64,000 nt of DNA from Frigidibacter oleivorans (GCF_003993775.1 NZ_RJRZ01000013.1:1-64000), one strand, 5' to 3'. Positions 45,329 to 56,612 are shown, counted from the first letter of the stretch. Numbers and translations: made by a program. The notes: generated by a model from the letters alone, not told the origin.

Positions 45329-46717
45329 TCAGGGGGCCGTCGAGACGTCGGCCGAGGCGGCGCGCGCGATGTTTTCCGGCTCGATCGCCGCAAGGCCCTT
45401 CAGGATGTCGATGGCATAGGCCATCTGGTAGTCCTCCTGCCGCAGCTTCGCCGCTTCCTCGGCACGGGCCTGCTCTTCCTCGGCCTGCCGCTTTTCGTCC
45501 TCGGTCATCGAGTCGTTGGAGATCGCCCCCCGCAGGTCGGCCTCGCTGCGCAGGCGCAGGGCGGCGCTTTCCGGCGTCTCCGCCTCGTCCTCGACGGCTT
45601 CGGGCTGCGGCGCGGGCTGCTGCACCACGATGTCCGGCGCGATCCCGAGCGCCTGGATCGACCGCCCCGAAGGCGTGTAGTAGCGCGCCGTCGTCAGCCG
45701 CATCGCCCCGTCGCCCCGCAGCGGCACCACCGTTTGCACCGATCCTTTGCCGAAGCTCTTGGTCCCGACGACGATGGCGCGGCGATGGTCCTGCAGCGCG
45801 CCGGTGACGATCTCCGAGGCCGAGGCCGAACCGCCATTGATCAGCACCACGATCGGCTTGCCCTCGGCCAGGTCGCCCGCCTCGGCGTTGAAGCGTTCGC
45901 TGTCCTCGGGTTCGCGGCCGCGGGTGGACACGATCTCGCCCGCGTCGAGGAAGGCGTCCGACACCTTGATCGCCTGGGTCAGCAGCCCGCCCGGATTGTT
46001 GCGCATGTCGATGACGAAGCCGTTGACGTTGTCCATCCCGCCGGCTTCCTCGACCGAGCTGCGCAGCCCTTCCTCGAGGTTGGCGTAGGTCTGGTCGTTG
46101 AAGGTGGTCACGCGCAGCACGACGGTGCTGCCTTCCAGCCGGGCGCGAACCGCGGTCAGCTTGATCGTGTCCCGGATCAGCGTCAGGTCGAAGGGTTCGG
46201 CCGTGCCCTCGCGGCCGATGGTGATGACGATCTCGGACCCGACCGGGCCGCGCATCTTTTCCACCGCCTCGTCCAGCGTCAGGCCCAGCAGGCTTTCGCC
46301 GTTGACATGGGTGATGAAGTCGCCCGTCTGCACGCCGGCCTCGGCGGCGGGGGTGCCGTCCATCGGCGACACGACCTTGACGAAGCCGTCCTCCTGCGTG
46401 ACCTCGATCCCCAGCCCGCCGAATTCGCCGCGCGTCTGTTCGCGCATGTCGGTGAAATCCTCGGGCGGCAGATAGCTGGAATGCGGGTCGAGCGAGGTCA
46501 GCATGCCGTTGATCGCGGCCTCGATCAGCTCGCCCTCGTCGACCTCTTCGACATACTGGGCGCGGATGCGTTCGAAGATGTCGCCGAACAGGTCGAGCTG
46601 TTCATAGACCGAGCTGTCCTTGCTGGCCTCCTGCGCGAGCAGGGGGGCGGCCACCTGCGTGGCGAGCACGGCGCCGGCCACGGTTCCGCCAAGCGCGGCC
46701 ATCAGGAACTTTCTCAT
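45329..46717 (-). CDS. ctpA: Carboxy-terminal processing protease (S41)
   Basis: 462 residues: signal helix (FLMAALGGTVAGAVLATQVA), S41 N-terminal helices, a PDZ domain (EFGGLGIEVTQEDGFVKVVS), and the protease core with the catalytic Ser in NGGSASASEIVTGALQDH and Lys in VVGTKSFGKGSVQT. A Glu/Ala-rich C-terminal tail follows. Processes periplasmic proteins at their C-termini. Immediately downstream of the EnvC-like gene (3 bp), a pairing that suits cell-wall hydrolase control. Confidence 0.94.
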   Translation of the reverse strand: MRKFLMAALGGTVAGAVLATQVAAPLLAQEASKDSSVYEQLDLFGDIFERIRAQYVEEVDEGELIEAAINGMLTSLDPHSSYLPPEDFTDMREQTRGEFGGLGIEVTQEDGFVKVVSPMDGTPAAEAGVQTGDFITHVNGESLLGLTLDEAVEKMRGPVGSEIVITIGREGTAEPFDLTLIRDTIKLTAVRARLEGSTVVLRVTTFNDQTYANLEEGLRSSVEEAGGMDNVNGFVIDMRNNPGGLLTQAIKVSDAFLDAGEIVSTRGREPEDSERFNAEAGDLAEGKPIVVLINGGSASASEIVTGALQDHRRAIVVGTKSFGKGSVQTVVPLRGDGAMRLTTARYYTPSGRSIQALGIAPDIVVQQPAPQPEAVEDEAETPESAALRLRSEADLRGAISNDSMTEDEKRQAEEEQARAEEAAKLRQEDYQMAYAIDILKGLAAIEPENIARAASADVSTAP

Positions 46718-46720
46718 GCG

Positions 46721-47902
46721 CTAGTCATCCCTCGTTTCGCTGAACCAAGGGGCAGGATCGACCGTTTCCCTGCCCTGTCGCAGCTCCAAGTAAAGCGTCT
46801 CGCTGCGGTCGGCGCCACCGCCTTCTTGCACCGCCGCCAGGAACTCGCGTCCGCCGGGTTCGGCCCCGCCCATCAGCCCGACCGGCGCCCCGGCATCGAG
46901 AACGTCGCCCACTTCGCCATAGACCGTCCCGAGCCCCGCGAGAACCAGCAGATAGCCCTCCGCAGGCTCAAGGATCATCACATTTCCGTAGTCGAGCAGC
47001 GGTCCGCGATAGCGCAGCGTCGCGGGCCAAGGCGTCGTCACCAGCGCGGCGGGGCGGGTCGCGATGACCAGCCCCGGCCGCCGGATGCCCGCCGCGTCCG
47101 CCTCGCCCGCGCGGCGCAGGACCGTGCCCAGAACCGGCAGCGGCAGCGTGCCGCGCGCGCCCTCGAAATCCTCCATCGGCGCGCCGATGTCCTGTTCCAT
47201 CGTGGCGATCCCGCCCGCGAAGGCGTCGAGTGTCTCGGCGCTGTCGCGCAGGCGGCCCAGTTCCTCGGGCTCCTCGAGGAAGCGGCGGGGCAGGTCGCCC
47301 CGGTCGGCCATCGCCTGATTGAGCGTCGCGCGCGCCTCCTGCGCGGCGGCGAGCCCCTGCGACAGCAGCGTCTCGGCGCTTTCCTGAAGACGGCGGATCT
47401 CGGCCACCTCGCGCAGGCTGCGCGACAGCGCCGCCGCCTCCTGCTGCAGGGCGGGGGTCACGTCGGACAGGATCATCCCGGCGCGCACCGCCGCCTCGGG
47501 GCCTTCGGGATGCAGCAGGGTCAGGGGCGCGGGGCTGTCCTGCATCACCATCATCGCCCCCAGCAGGCGCGACAGGCGCGCGCGCCGCGCCTCCAGATCG
47601 GCGGCGATCTCGGCCTCGCGCAGGGCGGCGCGGCGCAGCCCGTCGCGCAGGTCCGCCAGACCCGCCTCATAGGCGCGGATCGTCCGGCTGAGCGCCACCG
47701 CCTGTTCGCGGCCGCTGCCTGCCCGCTGCAATTCGTCGATGGCGGCGCGCAGCCCCTCGGCGGCGCTGGCGGCATCCTCGGCCACGCTGATCGGCCGGGG
47801 CGGGGCGCCGCGCGCCGCCGCCTCGGGCAGGTCGCCGCCGTCCTGCGCCAGCAGGGCCGAGGCCGACAGGACCAGGCAGAGGACAGCCAGACCGCGCCGC
47901 AT
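46721..47902 (-). CDS. EnvC-like murein hydrolase activator (degenerate M23)
   Basis: 393 residues: signal peptide (CLVLSASALLAQ), a long coiled-coil region (about 45-220, rich in Ala/Arg/Glu/Leu), and a C-terminal LytM-like domain with GNVMILEPAEGYLLVLAGLG, VGDVLDAGAPVGLMGG and YLELRQGRETVDPAPWF. The zinc-binding His residues of active M23 peptidases (HxxxD and HxH) are missing, so it should activate amidases rather than cut peptidoglycan, as EnvC does. Between gpmI and ctpA, gaps of 3 bp each. Confidence 0.88.
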   Translation of the reverse strand: MRRGLAVLCLVLSASALLAQDGGDLPEAAARGAPPRPISVAEDAASAAEGLRAAIDELQRAGSGREQAVALSRTIRAYEAGLADLRDGLRRAALREAEIAADLEARRARLSRLLGAMMVMQDSPAPLTLLHPEGPEAAVRAGMILSDVTPALQQEAAALSRSLREVAEIRRLQESAETLLSQGLAAAQEARATLNQAMADRGDLPRRFLEEPEELGRLRDSAETLDAFAGGIATMEQDIGAPMEDFEGARGTLPLPVLGTVLRRAGEADAAGIRRPGLVIATRPAALVTTPWPATLRYRGPLLDYGNVMILEPAEGYLLVLAGLGTVYGEVGDVLDAGAPVGLMGGAEPGGREFLAAVQEGGGADRSETLYLELRQGRETVDPAPWFSETRDD

Positions 47903-47905
47903 CCG

Positions 47906-49441
47906 TCAGCCGCGCAGGATCAGGCTGGTGCCGGTCATCTCCGGCGGGGCGGGCAGGCCCATCAGGTCGAGCAGCGTCGGGGCGATGTCGGCCAGCCGCC
48001 CCGGGCGCAGCCGCGCGCCCGCCGGCCCGCCGATCAGCGCCACGGGCACCGGGTTGGTGGTGTGGGCGGTATGCGGTCCGCCGGTGACGGGGTCGATCAT
48101 CACCTCGCAATTGCCGTGATCGGCGGTCAGCAGCATCGCGCCCCCCGCCGCCTCCAGCGCCTGAAGCGCCACGCCCAGACCCGCATCCACCGCCTCGCAG
48201 GCGGCGATGGCGGCGGGCAGGCTGCCGGTATGGCCCACCATGTCGGGATTGGCGAAATTGACCACGATCAGGTCATAGCCATGGCGGATCGCGCCGACCA
48301 GCTGCGCGGCGACCTCGGGGGCCGACATTTCCGGCTGCAGGTCATAGGTGGCGACCTTGGGCGATTTCGGCATGAACCGGTCCTCGCCCGGTTCGGGCGC
48401 CTCTTTCCCGCCGTTCAGGAAGAAGGTCACATGCGGGTATTTCTCGGTCTCGGCCAGCCGGAACTGCGTCAGTCCCTGCGCCGCCACCCATTCGCCCAAG
48501 GTGTTGACGATCTCCTGCTTCGGATAGCAGGTGGTCATGAAGGCGTCGTGGCGGCCGGAATAATCGACCATGCCCAACAGCGCCGCCCAGGCGGGGCGCG
48601 GGCCGGCGCCGGTTGCGGTGTCGAAGCCGTCGAAATCCGGCGCGCCGAGCGCCAGCAGGATTTCCCGCGCCCGGTCGGCGCGGAAGTTCAGGCAGAAGAA
48701 GCCGTCCCCGTCCCGCGCCCCGGCAAAGCCCGCGATCGCCGTGGGCTGGATGAACTCGTCCATCTCGCCCCGCGCATAGGCGGCGTCCACGGCGGCGGCG
48801 GCATCGGGGGCCGCCAGCCCCTCGCCCGCGACCATCGCGCGATAGGCGCGCTCCACCCGCTCCCAGCGGTTGTCGCGGTCCATCGCCCAATAGCGGCCGA
48901 TCACGGTGGCCACGCGCGCGCCCTCGGGCAGCCGGTCCAGCAGGTCGGCGACGAAGCCCGCGGCCGAGGAGGGCGGCACGTCGCGCCCGTCGGTGATCGC
49001 GTGCAGCGCGACGGGCACCCCCGCCTGCACCAGCGCCCGGCAGGCCGCCAGCACATGGTCGATATGGCCGTGCACGCCGCCATCCGATACCACGCCCATC
49101 AGATGCGCGGTGCCGCCCGTCCGCTTCAGCGTCGCGGCGAAGGCGGTCAGGGCGGGGTTGGCGAAGAAGCTGCCATCCTCGATGGCGAGGTCGATCTGCC
49201 CCAGATCCATCGCCACCACCCGGCCCGCGCCGATATTGGTGTGGCCCACCTCGGAATTGCCCATCTGCCCCTTCGGCAGGCCCACATCCGGGCCATGGGT
49301 GATCAGCGTGCTGTGCGGGCAGGTCGCCATCACCCGGTCGACATTCGGGGTGGCGGCCAGCAGCGGCGCATTGCCCTCGGCGCGGTCGCTGATGCCCCAG
49401 CCGTCGAGGATGCACAGGACGACGGGTTTCGGTCGGGTCAT
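47906..49441 (-). CDS. gpmI: 2,3-bisphosphoglycerate-independent phosphoglycerate mutase
   Basis: 511 residues of the alkaline-phosphatase superfamily. Opening VVLCILDGWGISDRAEGNAP, the catalytic Ser in GQMGNSEVGHTNIGAGRVV, SDGGVHGHIDH, and the metal ligands in NFANPDMVGHTGS and LLTADHGNCEVMID. Interconverts 2- and 3-phosphoglycerate in glycolysis. ATG 49441 with GGAG at 9 nt. First of the gpmI-EnvC-ctpA run. Confidence 0.96.
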   Translation of the reverse strand: MTRPKPVVLCILDGWGISDRAEGNAPLLAATPNVDRVMATCPHSTLITHGPDVGLPKGQMGNSEVGHTNIGAGRVVAMDLGQIDLAIEDGSFFANPALTAFAATLKRTGGTAHLMGVVSDGGVHGHIDHVLAACRALVQAGVPVALHAITDGRDVPPSSAAGFVADLLDRLPEGARVATVIGRYWAMDRDNRWERVERAYRAMVAGEGLAAPDAAAAVDAAYARGEMDEFIQPTAIAGFAGARDGDGFFCLNFRADRAREILLALGAPDFDGFDTATGAGPRPAWAALLGMVDYSGRHDAFMTTCYPKQEIVNTLGEWVAAQGLTQFRLAETEKYPHVTFFLNGGKEAPEPGEDRFMPKSPKVATYDLQPEMSAPEVAAQLVGAIRHGYDLIVVNFANPDMVGHTGSLPAAIAACEAVDAGLGVALQALEAAGGAMLLTADHGNCEVMIDPVTGGPHTAHTTNPVPVALIGGPAGARLRPGRLADIAPTLLDLMGLPAPPEMTGTSLILRG

Positions 49442-49622
49442 CGGGCAGGCTCCGTTCCGTGCGGGGTCCGTGGCTTGATACGCCGCCTGCCACCCGGCGG
49501 CAACCGGGGCGCGCGCCTGTCTGCGGGGGAAAGGGGGCTGTCTGCCCCATCCTGGCCGTGCCGGCCAGTTCACCCCCCGAGGATATTTCCGAACAGAAGA
49601 TGAGGGAGCGGACGCGCCCGGA

Positions 49623-50093
49623 TCAGACGCGGTGATAGGGGCTGCCGGCGAGGATGGTGGCGGCGCGATACAGCTGTTCGGCCAGCATCGCCCGCACCAG
49701 CATATGCGGCCAGACCATCGCGCCGAAGGACAGCGCCGCCTCGGCCCGGTCGCGCAGGGCGGGGGCGATCCCGTCGGCGCCGCCGATCAGGAAGGCCACG
49801 TCCGACCGCCCCCCGTCGCGCCAGCGCCCCAGAAGGTCGGCGAAATCGGGCGAGGACATCTGCCGCCCGCGCTCGTCGAGACAGCAGATCAGCGCGCCCG
49901 GCGGGGCCGCGCGGGCCAGAAGCTCGGCCTCTGCCTCCATCCCGCCGCCGCGGCGATCCTCGACCTCGTGTTCCGTCGCGGGGCCGAGCCCCAGCGGCCG
50001 GCCGGTCCGGTCGAAGCGCTTCAGGTAGTCGTCGACCAGCGCGCGTTCCGGGCCGGACCGGATCCGGCCCACCGCGCAGAGATGCAGGCGCAT
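49623..50093 (-). CDS. rlmH: 23S rRNA (pseudouridine(1915)-N(3))-methyltransferase
   Basis: 156-residue SPOUT methyltransferase. Opening [20 protein letters not shown], the segment [20 protein letters not shown], the knot [20 protein letters not shown] and the ending [20 protein letters not shown] are all as in RlmH. Directly downstream of rsfS (12 bp), a standard ribosome-assembly pair. Confidence 0.96.
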   Translation of the reverse strand: MRLHLCAVGRIRSGPERALVDDYLKRFDRTGRPLGLGPATEHEVEDRRGGGMEAEAELLARAAPPGALICCLDERGRQMSSPDFADLLGRWRDGGRSDVAFLIGGADGIAPALRDRAEAALSFGAMVWPHMLVRAMLAEQLYRAATILAGSPYHRV

Positions 50094-50105
50094 GCGGTCC
50101 CGGGA

Positions 50106-50477
50106 TCAGGACCGGCGGGGCGGCAGGCCGGCGCCCGCGGGCATCCACATCTTCTCGAGCTGGTAGAACTCGCGCACCTCGGGGCGGAAGACATGGACGA
50201 CGACATCGCCCGCGTCGATCAGCACCCAGTCGCCCTGTTCCTTGCCCTCGACCTTGCAGGTCTGTCCGAATTCGGCCTTCAGCCGCTCGGCCAGCTTGTC
50301 GGCGATCGAGGTGACCTGCCGCGACGACCGGCCCGAACAGATGACCATGTGATCGGCCACAGAGGACCTGCCGCGCAGGTCGATGGCGATCACGTCTTCG
50401 GCCTTGTCGTCGTCGAGGGAAGCCAGAACACGGTCGAGCAACTCGTCGCTCGTCACGTCATGGGTCAGCGCGGTCAC
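50106..50477 (-). CDS. rsfS: Ribosomal silencing factor RsfS
   Basis: 123 residues of the RsfS/Iojap family: DDDKAEDVIAIDLRGRSSVA, DHMVICSGRSSRQVTSIADK, QGDWVLIDAGDVVVHVFRPE and FYQLEKMW. Binds L14 and prevents subunit joining in stationary phase. The start is a GTG at 50477; no in-frame ATG is available close upstream. Confidence 0.94.
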   Translation of the reverse strand: MTALTHDVTSDELLDRVLASLDDDKAEDVIAIDLRGRSSVADHMVICSGRSSRQVTSIADKLAERLKAEFGQTCKVEGKEQGDWVLIDAGDVVVHVFRPEVREFYQLEKMWMPAGAGLPPRRS

Positions 50478-50609
50478 GGGCGCCGATCCTGCGGCCCCGG
50501 CAGCGGCCGCGTGGAGTGTGGTAGACAGGACATCGTCCTCCAGGGTTGCGCGCCGGTGACGGCCCCGGCGCCGGGCATGGGATCAATGTAGCATCGGACG
50601 CGCGAAATC

Positions 50610-51959
50610 TCAACGTGCGGGGCTGTCGGATCGGGCCGGAGCGTCCCCGGCCGGCCGGAGGCCGCCTGCCGGGGGCGCGGCGGGCAGGATGCGGACCTCG
50701 CGCTGCGGGAAGGGAATGGTGATGCCATGCGCGCGGAAGGCGTCCCACAGCGCCAGGTAGACATTGCCGCGCACATTGGTCAGGCCCTGCGACGGATCGT
50801 GAATCCAGAAGCGCAGGATGTAGTCCACCGAACTGTCGCCGAAGCCGGTGATGTGGCAGACAGGGGGCGTCTTCGCCTCGACCCGCTTCACCCCCGCCGC
50901 CGCCTCGATCGCCACGCGGCGCACCAGATGCGGGTCGTCCTGGTAGGAGCAGCCGAAGAAGATGTCGAGCCGGACCAGATCGCTGGTATGGGACCAGTTC
51001 ACCACCTGCCCGGTGATCAGATCCTCGTTCGGGATCAGGTAATCCTTGCCGTCGCGGGTCGAGATCGAGACGTAGCGGGCGCCCAGTTCGGTGATCCAGC
51101 CGAAGGTCTCGCCGATGGTGATGACGTCGCCGGGCTTGATCGACTTGTCGAGCAGGATGATCACGCCCGAGATCAGGTTCGACACCACCTTCTGCAGGCC
51201 GAAGCCGATGCCGACCCCGATCGCCCCGGACAGGACGGCAAGGCCCGTCAGATCGAACCCCACGGCGCGGAGGCCGAGGAAGAAGGCCGCGGCGTAGAGC
51301 GACACCTGCAACCCCTTCAGCGTCAGCACCTGCATCGAGGGCGAGATATCCTCGCGCCCGCGGATGCGGGTCTGGGCGACCGCGGACAGGAACCGCGCCC
51401 CCGCCAGCAGCAGCGCCGTCACCGCCACCGCCTTCAGCAGGTCGAGCAGGGACAACCGTGCGCCGCCAAGGCTGATCGCCGCGCTGTCGAGCGCCTGTGC
51501 CGCCTCGTCCAGAAGGCCGGTCAGGTAGAGCGTCACCCAGATCCAGGCCACCCATTTCACCAGGCCGCGCAGGCTGGGACTGGCGATCAGCCGGCTGGCA
51601 AGCGCCACGGCCAGCCAGCCGGTCGCCAGCGAGGCGGCCGAGGCGAGGATCGCGCCCTCGCCGGGGCGCAGCGCGCGGAACAGCCCCGCCGCGAGCCACG
51701 CCAGCGCCGCGAAGCTGCCGATGCCGATCCGGTCGCGCAGCACCACGATCAGCCGCAACCGCGCCCGCGGCCAGCCGGCCCGCTGCCGGATCCAGTCCGA
51801 CACCCGCGGCACCGATGCGCGCCGGATCGCCAGCGCCAGCGCCGCCAGGAGCGCGAGGACGGCCATCTGCGCCAGCCGGGCGGGATCGGTCAGGCCCTGA
51901 AGGAAGGCCTCGACCGTCATCGCCAGATCCTGCAGCAGGTCGAGCAGCCTGTCCGTCAT
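50610..51959 (-). CDS. MscS-family mechanosensitive ion channel
   Basis: 449 residues. An N-terminal membrane region of about five or six spans is followed by the MscS pore helix (LAVLSGAIGVGIGFGLQKVV with NLISG after it), the beta domain (SIKPGDVITIGETFGWITEL, DYLIPNEDLI) and a C-terminal alpha/beta domain. More spans than minimal MscS, as in medium-length relatives. Opens under osmotic down-shock to release solutes. Stand-alone. Confidence 0.9.
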   Translation of the reverse strand: MTDRLLDLLQDLAMTVEAFLQGLTDPARLAQMAVLALLAALALAIRRASVPRVSDWIRQRAGWPRARLRLIVVLRDRIGIGSFAALAWLAAGLFRALRPGEGAILASAASLATGWLAVALASRLIASPSLRGLVKWVAWIWVTLYLTGLLDEAAQALDSAAISLGGARLSLLDLLKAVAVTALLLAGARFLSAVAQTRIRGREDISPSMQVLTLKGLQVSLYAAAFFLGLRAVGFDLTGLAVLSGAIGVGIGFGLQKVVSNLISGVIILLDKSIKPGDVITIGETFGWITELGARYVSISTRDGKDYLIPNEDLITGQVVNWSHTSDLVRLDIFFGCSYQDDPHLVRRVAIEAAAGVKRVEAKTPPVCHITGFGDSSVDYILRFWIHDPSQGLTNVRGNVYLALWDAFRAHGITIPFPQREVRILPAAPPAGGLRPAGDAPARSDSPAR

Positions 51960-52307
51960 GCGCGCCTCCGCCGGGACAACCGGCCGCGGCTGTGGCGGTT
52001 CCGGGCGGGCGGGGCGGGCAGGGCGGCGAAGTCATTGCCTCGGCCGGGATTCGGGCGTATGACCGCTTTCCATGCAGGGCTTCGTCTATTTCGACATCCA
52101 CGACCGTGCGCGGCTTCCGGGCCGTTTCTTCGGCGTGTCGCATTCGATCCGCGCGCGACTTTGATCGCGCGGGCGTGCACGCCTGACGTGCCGCCGCCGC
52201 GCTTGCCGATCCGCCGGCCCCAGTCGGCCCGGCCCTCCCGACAGCCCGATCCATCTGAACAGCCGCGGGCCGATTGCCCGTCCCGCCATTCGTGAGAGAC
52301 AACAGCC
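51960..52307. other. Region between mscS-type gene and leuC
   Basis: 348 bp between divergent genes. It holds a 30-codon ORF at 52072-52164 (MQGFVYFDIHDRARLPGRFF ... IRARL) whose stop lies in the loop of a hairpin, CGCGCGA (52152-52158) with TCGCGCG (52165-52171). It must contain the leuC promoter. No other feature seen. Confidence 0.5.
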
Positions 52308-53750
<1,443 letters not shown>

Positions 53751-53846
53751 CCCCATGCCTGCGCCCGCGCGGCGCCACCGGGGCGGTATGAATTCCATAT
53801 CGCAACCGGATGGCCCGCGCGGGCGCGATCACACAGGATTGGACCA

Positions 53847-54452
53847 ATGGACAAGTTCACCACCCTCACCGGCGTCGCGGCGCCCATGCCTCTGGTCAAT
53901 ATCGACACGGACATGATCATCCCGAAGCAGTTCCTGAAGACCATCCAGCGGTCGGGACTGGGCAAGAACCTGTTCGACGAGATGCGCTATAACCCCGATG
54001 GCAGCGAGATCCCCGACTTCGTGCTGAACCAGCCGGCCTACCGGCAGGCACAGATCATCGTGGCGGGCGACAATTTCGGCTGCGGCTCGTCGCGCGAACA
54101 TGCGCCCTGGGCGCTGCTGGATTTCGGCATCCGCTGCGTGATTTCCACCAGCTTCGCCGACATCTTCTACAACAACTGCTTCAAGAACGGCATCCTGCCG
54201 GTGGTGCTGCCGCCCGAGGCGGTGGCCGCGCTTATGGAGGATGCGCGCAATGGCGCGAATGCCCGGATCACCGTCGATCTGGAAAACCAGACGGTGACCG
54301 GCTCGGACGGCCGGAGCCATGCGTTCGAGGTGGACCCCTTCAAGAAGCACTGTCTTCTCAACGGGCTGGACGATATCGGCCTGACGCTGGAGAAGGTGTC
54401 GGCCATCGACAGCTACGAAACCCATGCAGCACAGTCGCGGCCTTGGGTCTGA
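53847..54452 (+). CDS. leuD: 3-isopropylmalate dehydratase, small subunit
   Basis: 201 residues: opening [20 protein letters not shown], then [20 protein letters not shown] and [20 protein letters not shown], the swivelling-domain signature of LeuD. 96 bp after leuC; the spacer carries only a non-conserved short frame. leuB is not in the window. Confidence 0.97.
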   Translation: MDKFTTLTGVAAPMPLVNIDTDMIIPKQFLKTIQRSGLGKNLFDEMRYNPDGSEIPDFVLNQPAYRQAQIIVAGDNFGCGSSREHAPWALLDFGIRCVISTSFADIFYNNCFKNGILPVVLPPEAVAALMEDARNGANARITVDLENQTVTGSDGRSHAFEVDPFKKHCLLNGLDDIGLTLEKVSAIDSYETHAAQSRPWV

Positions 54453-54653
54453 CACCCGCGCCGCGCGCGCCGGCCGGGGCATCGTCCCGGGCCGACGCGC
54501 GCCTATCCCCTGCGACGGAGCGGCGGGCGGCCATCTTGCTGCCCGGATGATGATGCAAAGTCGCACCAGTTCGACCATCAAATCGCCGTTCCCGTTTCGT
54601 CAATGGGATCAGCGGGTTGTTTCGTGTCCCGCAACGGGTCAGGATCGATGCTG

Positions 54654-55577
54654 ATGGGACGGTCTGCGGGACTGATGCGCAGCACGGGTCGGAACAAGGG
54701 GGCGGCGCGCAATCGCTTCCGGCCGGCGAAAGGGTATGGGGCAGTGATTTCGCGTCTGGCCGGGGCGGCCATCCGGGCAGGACTGGTCGTGGTGATGATC
54801 GCCACGCCCTCGGTGCTGACCCAGTCCGTGACGCAGGACACGGCCGAGGTGGTGGCGCTGGTCGCGCTGTTCGCTGCCGCGCTGACCTTCTTCGAATATG
54901 CCTCGACCTATCCCGGCCTCGTGGAATTCCGCGACGCGCCGCCCTTCAACCGCATCCGGTTCTGCGCGCTGTTCCTGATGGTGTTCCTGCTGTCGGTCGT
55001 CTGCATGCAGGGCGCCGACGGCACCCTGCTGATGAAGCTGGTCAAGGCGCTCGGCGGTCAGGTCTCGGTCGCGCTCGACTTCCCCTACAGCCCGGTGCGG
55101 CTGATGACGCTCAGCCTGTCGGAACAGGCGCCGCCGGCGCAGGTCGATCTGGTCCGCACCACGGCGGGGGTGGCCTACGGCATCTCGATGGTGACGATGG
55201 TGGGCTTCGTGCTGGGGATGCGCGCCTTCGGCTGGCCCGCCTCGGAAGGCAGCTTCAACGTCTGGATCAACCTGCCCACCTTCGACCCGACCACCGGCGG
55301 CGATGTGGTGGACCGGCTGCAGCGCGACGCGGTGGCCAATGTGGCGCTTGGCTTCGTGCTGCCCTTCCTGATCCCGGCCGTGGTGAAGTCCGCCTCGATC
55401 ATGTTCGCGCCGCTGGAATTCGCGTCCGCCCACACGCTGGTCTGGGCGATGACGGCCTGGGCCTTCCTGCCGCTCAGCCTGCTGATGCGGGGCATCGCCA
55501 TGGGCCGGGTCGCGGCGATGATCGTCGCGCGGCGCAAGATGCATGCCGAGATGGTCGCCGGCATGCAGCCGGCCTGA
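54654..55577 (+). CDS. Uncharacterised multi-span membrane protein
   Basis: 307 residues with about six hydrophobic segments, including AAIRAGLVVVMIATPSVLTQ, VVALVALFAAALTFFEYAST, IRFCALFLMVFLLSVVCMQG and the pair near the C-terminus (LGFVLPFLIPAVV, LVWAMTAWAFLPLSLLM). Basic N-terminus (RSTGRNKGAARNRFR) suggests it stays cytoplasmic. No family recognised with confidence. ATG 54654 has AGGA 9 nt upstream; ATG 54648 is the alternative. Followed after 5 bp by an exported EEP-fold protein. Confidence 0.6.
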   Translation: MGRSAGLMRSTGRNKGAARNRFRPAKGYGAVISRLAGAAIRAGLVVVMIATPSVLTQSVTQDTAEVVALVALFAAALTFFEYASTYPGLVEFRDAPPFNRIRFCALFLMVFLLSVVCMQGADGTLLMKLVKALGGQVSVALDFPYSPVRLMTLSLSEQAPPAQVDLVRTTAGVAYGISMVTMVGFVLGMRAFGWPASEGSFNVWINLPTFDPTTGGDVVDRLQRDAVANVALGFVLPFLIPAVVKSASIMFAPLEFASAHTLVWAMTAWAFLPLSLLMRGIAMGRVAAMIVARRKMHAEMVAGMQPA

Positions 55578-55582
55578 CGCCC

Positions 55583-56611
55583 GTGCGTGCACCGCTCGCG
55601 GCGGCGCTGTTCCTTCTGCTGGTTCCCGCCGCGGCGGCCGATCCCGTCACCGTGGCCGCCTGGACCGTCGAACTGACGGGCGAGGGCCCCGGCCTGATGC
55701 TGCGCGACGTCGCGGCGGATGCCCGGGCCGAGGCGGCGGCGCGGTTGCTGGCGGAGCGCGCGCCGGACGTGGTGCTGCTGATGGGCGTCGATTACGATGC
55801 GGGGCTGCGGCTGGTCGATGCCTTCGCCGCCCGCGTCGCGGCGGCGGGCACGGCCTATCCGCACCGCCTGTCATTGCGGCCCAACCGGGGGATGGCGACG
55901 GGCATCGACCTCGACGGCGACGGACGGCTGGGCGAGCCCGACGATGCGCAGGGCTGGGGCCGGTTCGCGGGCGAGGGCGGAATGGCGATCCTGTCGCGGC
56001 TGCCGATCCGGACGGGCGAGGTGACGGACCTGTCGGCGCTGTTGTGGCGCGACCTGCCGGGGGCGATCCCGCCGCCGCTGCCGCCCGAGGTGGCAGCGGT
56101 GCAGCGGCTGTCCACCACCGGCCACTGGATCGTGCCGGTGGACCTGCCCGACGGGCGGGTGCTGCGCCTGCTCGTCTTTCACGCCACGCCGCCGGTCTTC
56201 GACGGGCCGGAGGATCGCAACGGCCGCCGCAACCACGATGAGGTCGCGCTGTGGTCGGCGCTGCTGGACGGGCGGCTGCCGGTGGCGCCGCCCCCGCCGC
56301 CCCTGATGATCGCGGGGAACGCCAATCTCGATCCGCTGGACGGGCAGGGGCGGCGGGAGGCGCTGGCGGCGCTGCTGGCCGATCCGAGGCTGCAGGATCC
56401 CGCGCCTCGCTCCGGGGTGCATGGCACCGACACGGTGGACTGGCCCGAGGCCGCGCCGGACGATCCGGGCGACCTGCGCGTGGTCTATCTGCTGCCCTCG
56501 GCCGATCTGCAGGTGCGCGACGGCGGCGTGATCTGGCCGGATGCGGGGCAGCCCCTGGCCGCAGAGGCCGGGCTGATCCGGCACAAGCTGGTCTGGCTGC
56601 GGGTGGAGTAG
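55583..56611 (+). CDS. Exported endonuclease/exonuclease/phosphatase-fold protein
   Basis: 342 residues from a GTG start that yields a signal peptide (ALFLLLVPAAAA-DP). Body segments match the EEP fold: VTVAAWTVELTGEGPG, RAPDVVLLMGVDYDAG, GGMAILSRLPI, LLVFHATPPVFDGPEDRNGR, LMIAGNANLDPLDGQGRREA and a final GLIRHKLVWLRVE. The usual catalytic HD/SDH pair is seen only as IRHK here, so activity is uncertain. 5 bp after the membrane protein, probably co-transcribed. Confidence 0.7.
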   Translation: MRAPLAAALFLLLVPAAAADPVTVAAWTVELTGEGPGLMLRDVAADARAEAAARLLAERAPDVVLLMGVDYDAGLRLVDAFAARVAAAGTAYPHRLSLRPNRGMATGIDLDGDGRLGEPDDAQGWGRFAGEGGMAILSRLPIRTGEVTDLSALLWRDLPGAIPPPLPPEVAAVQRLSTTGHWIVPVDLPDGRVLRLLVFHATPPVFDGPEDRNGRRNHDEVALWSALLDGRLPVAPPPPPLMIAGNANLDPLDGQGRREALAALLADPRLQDPAPRSGVHGTDTVDWPEAAPDDPGDLRVVYLLPSADLQVRDGGVIWPDAGQPLAAEAGLIRHKLVWLRVE

Positions 56612-56612
56612 G

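Noticed and set aside
45734-49603. Very long plus-strand open frame (about 1290 codons) opposite gpmI, EnvC-like and ctpA
   Set aside because: It is antisense to three well-identified genes, is rich in His, Arg and Gln as GC-rich shadow frames are, and shows no domain.
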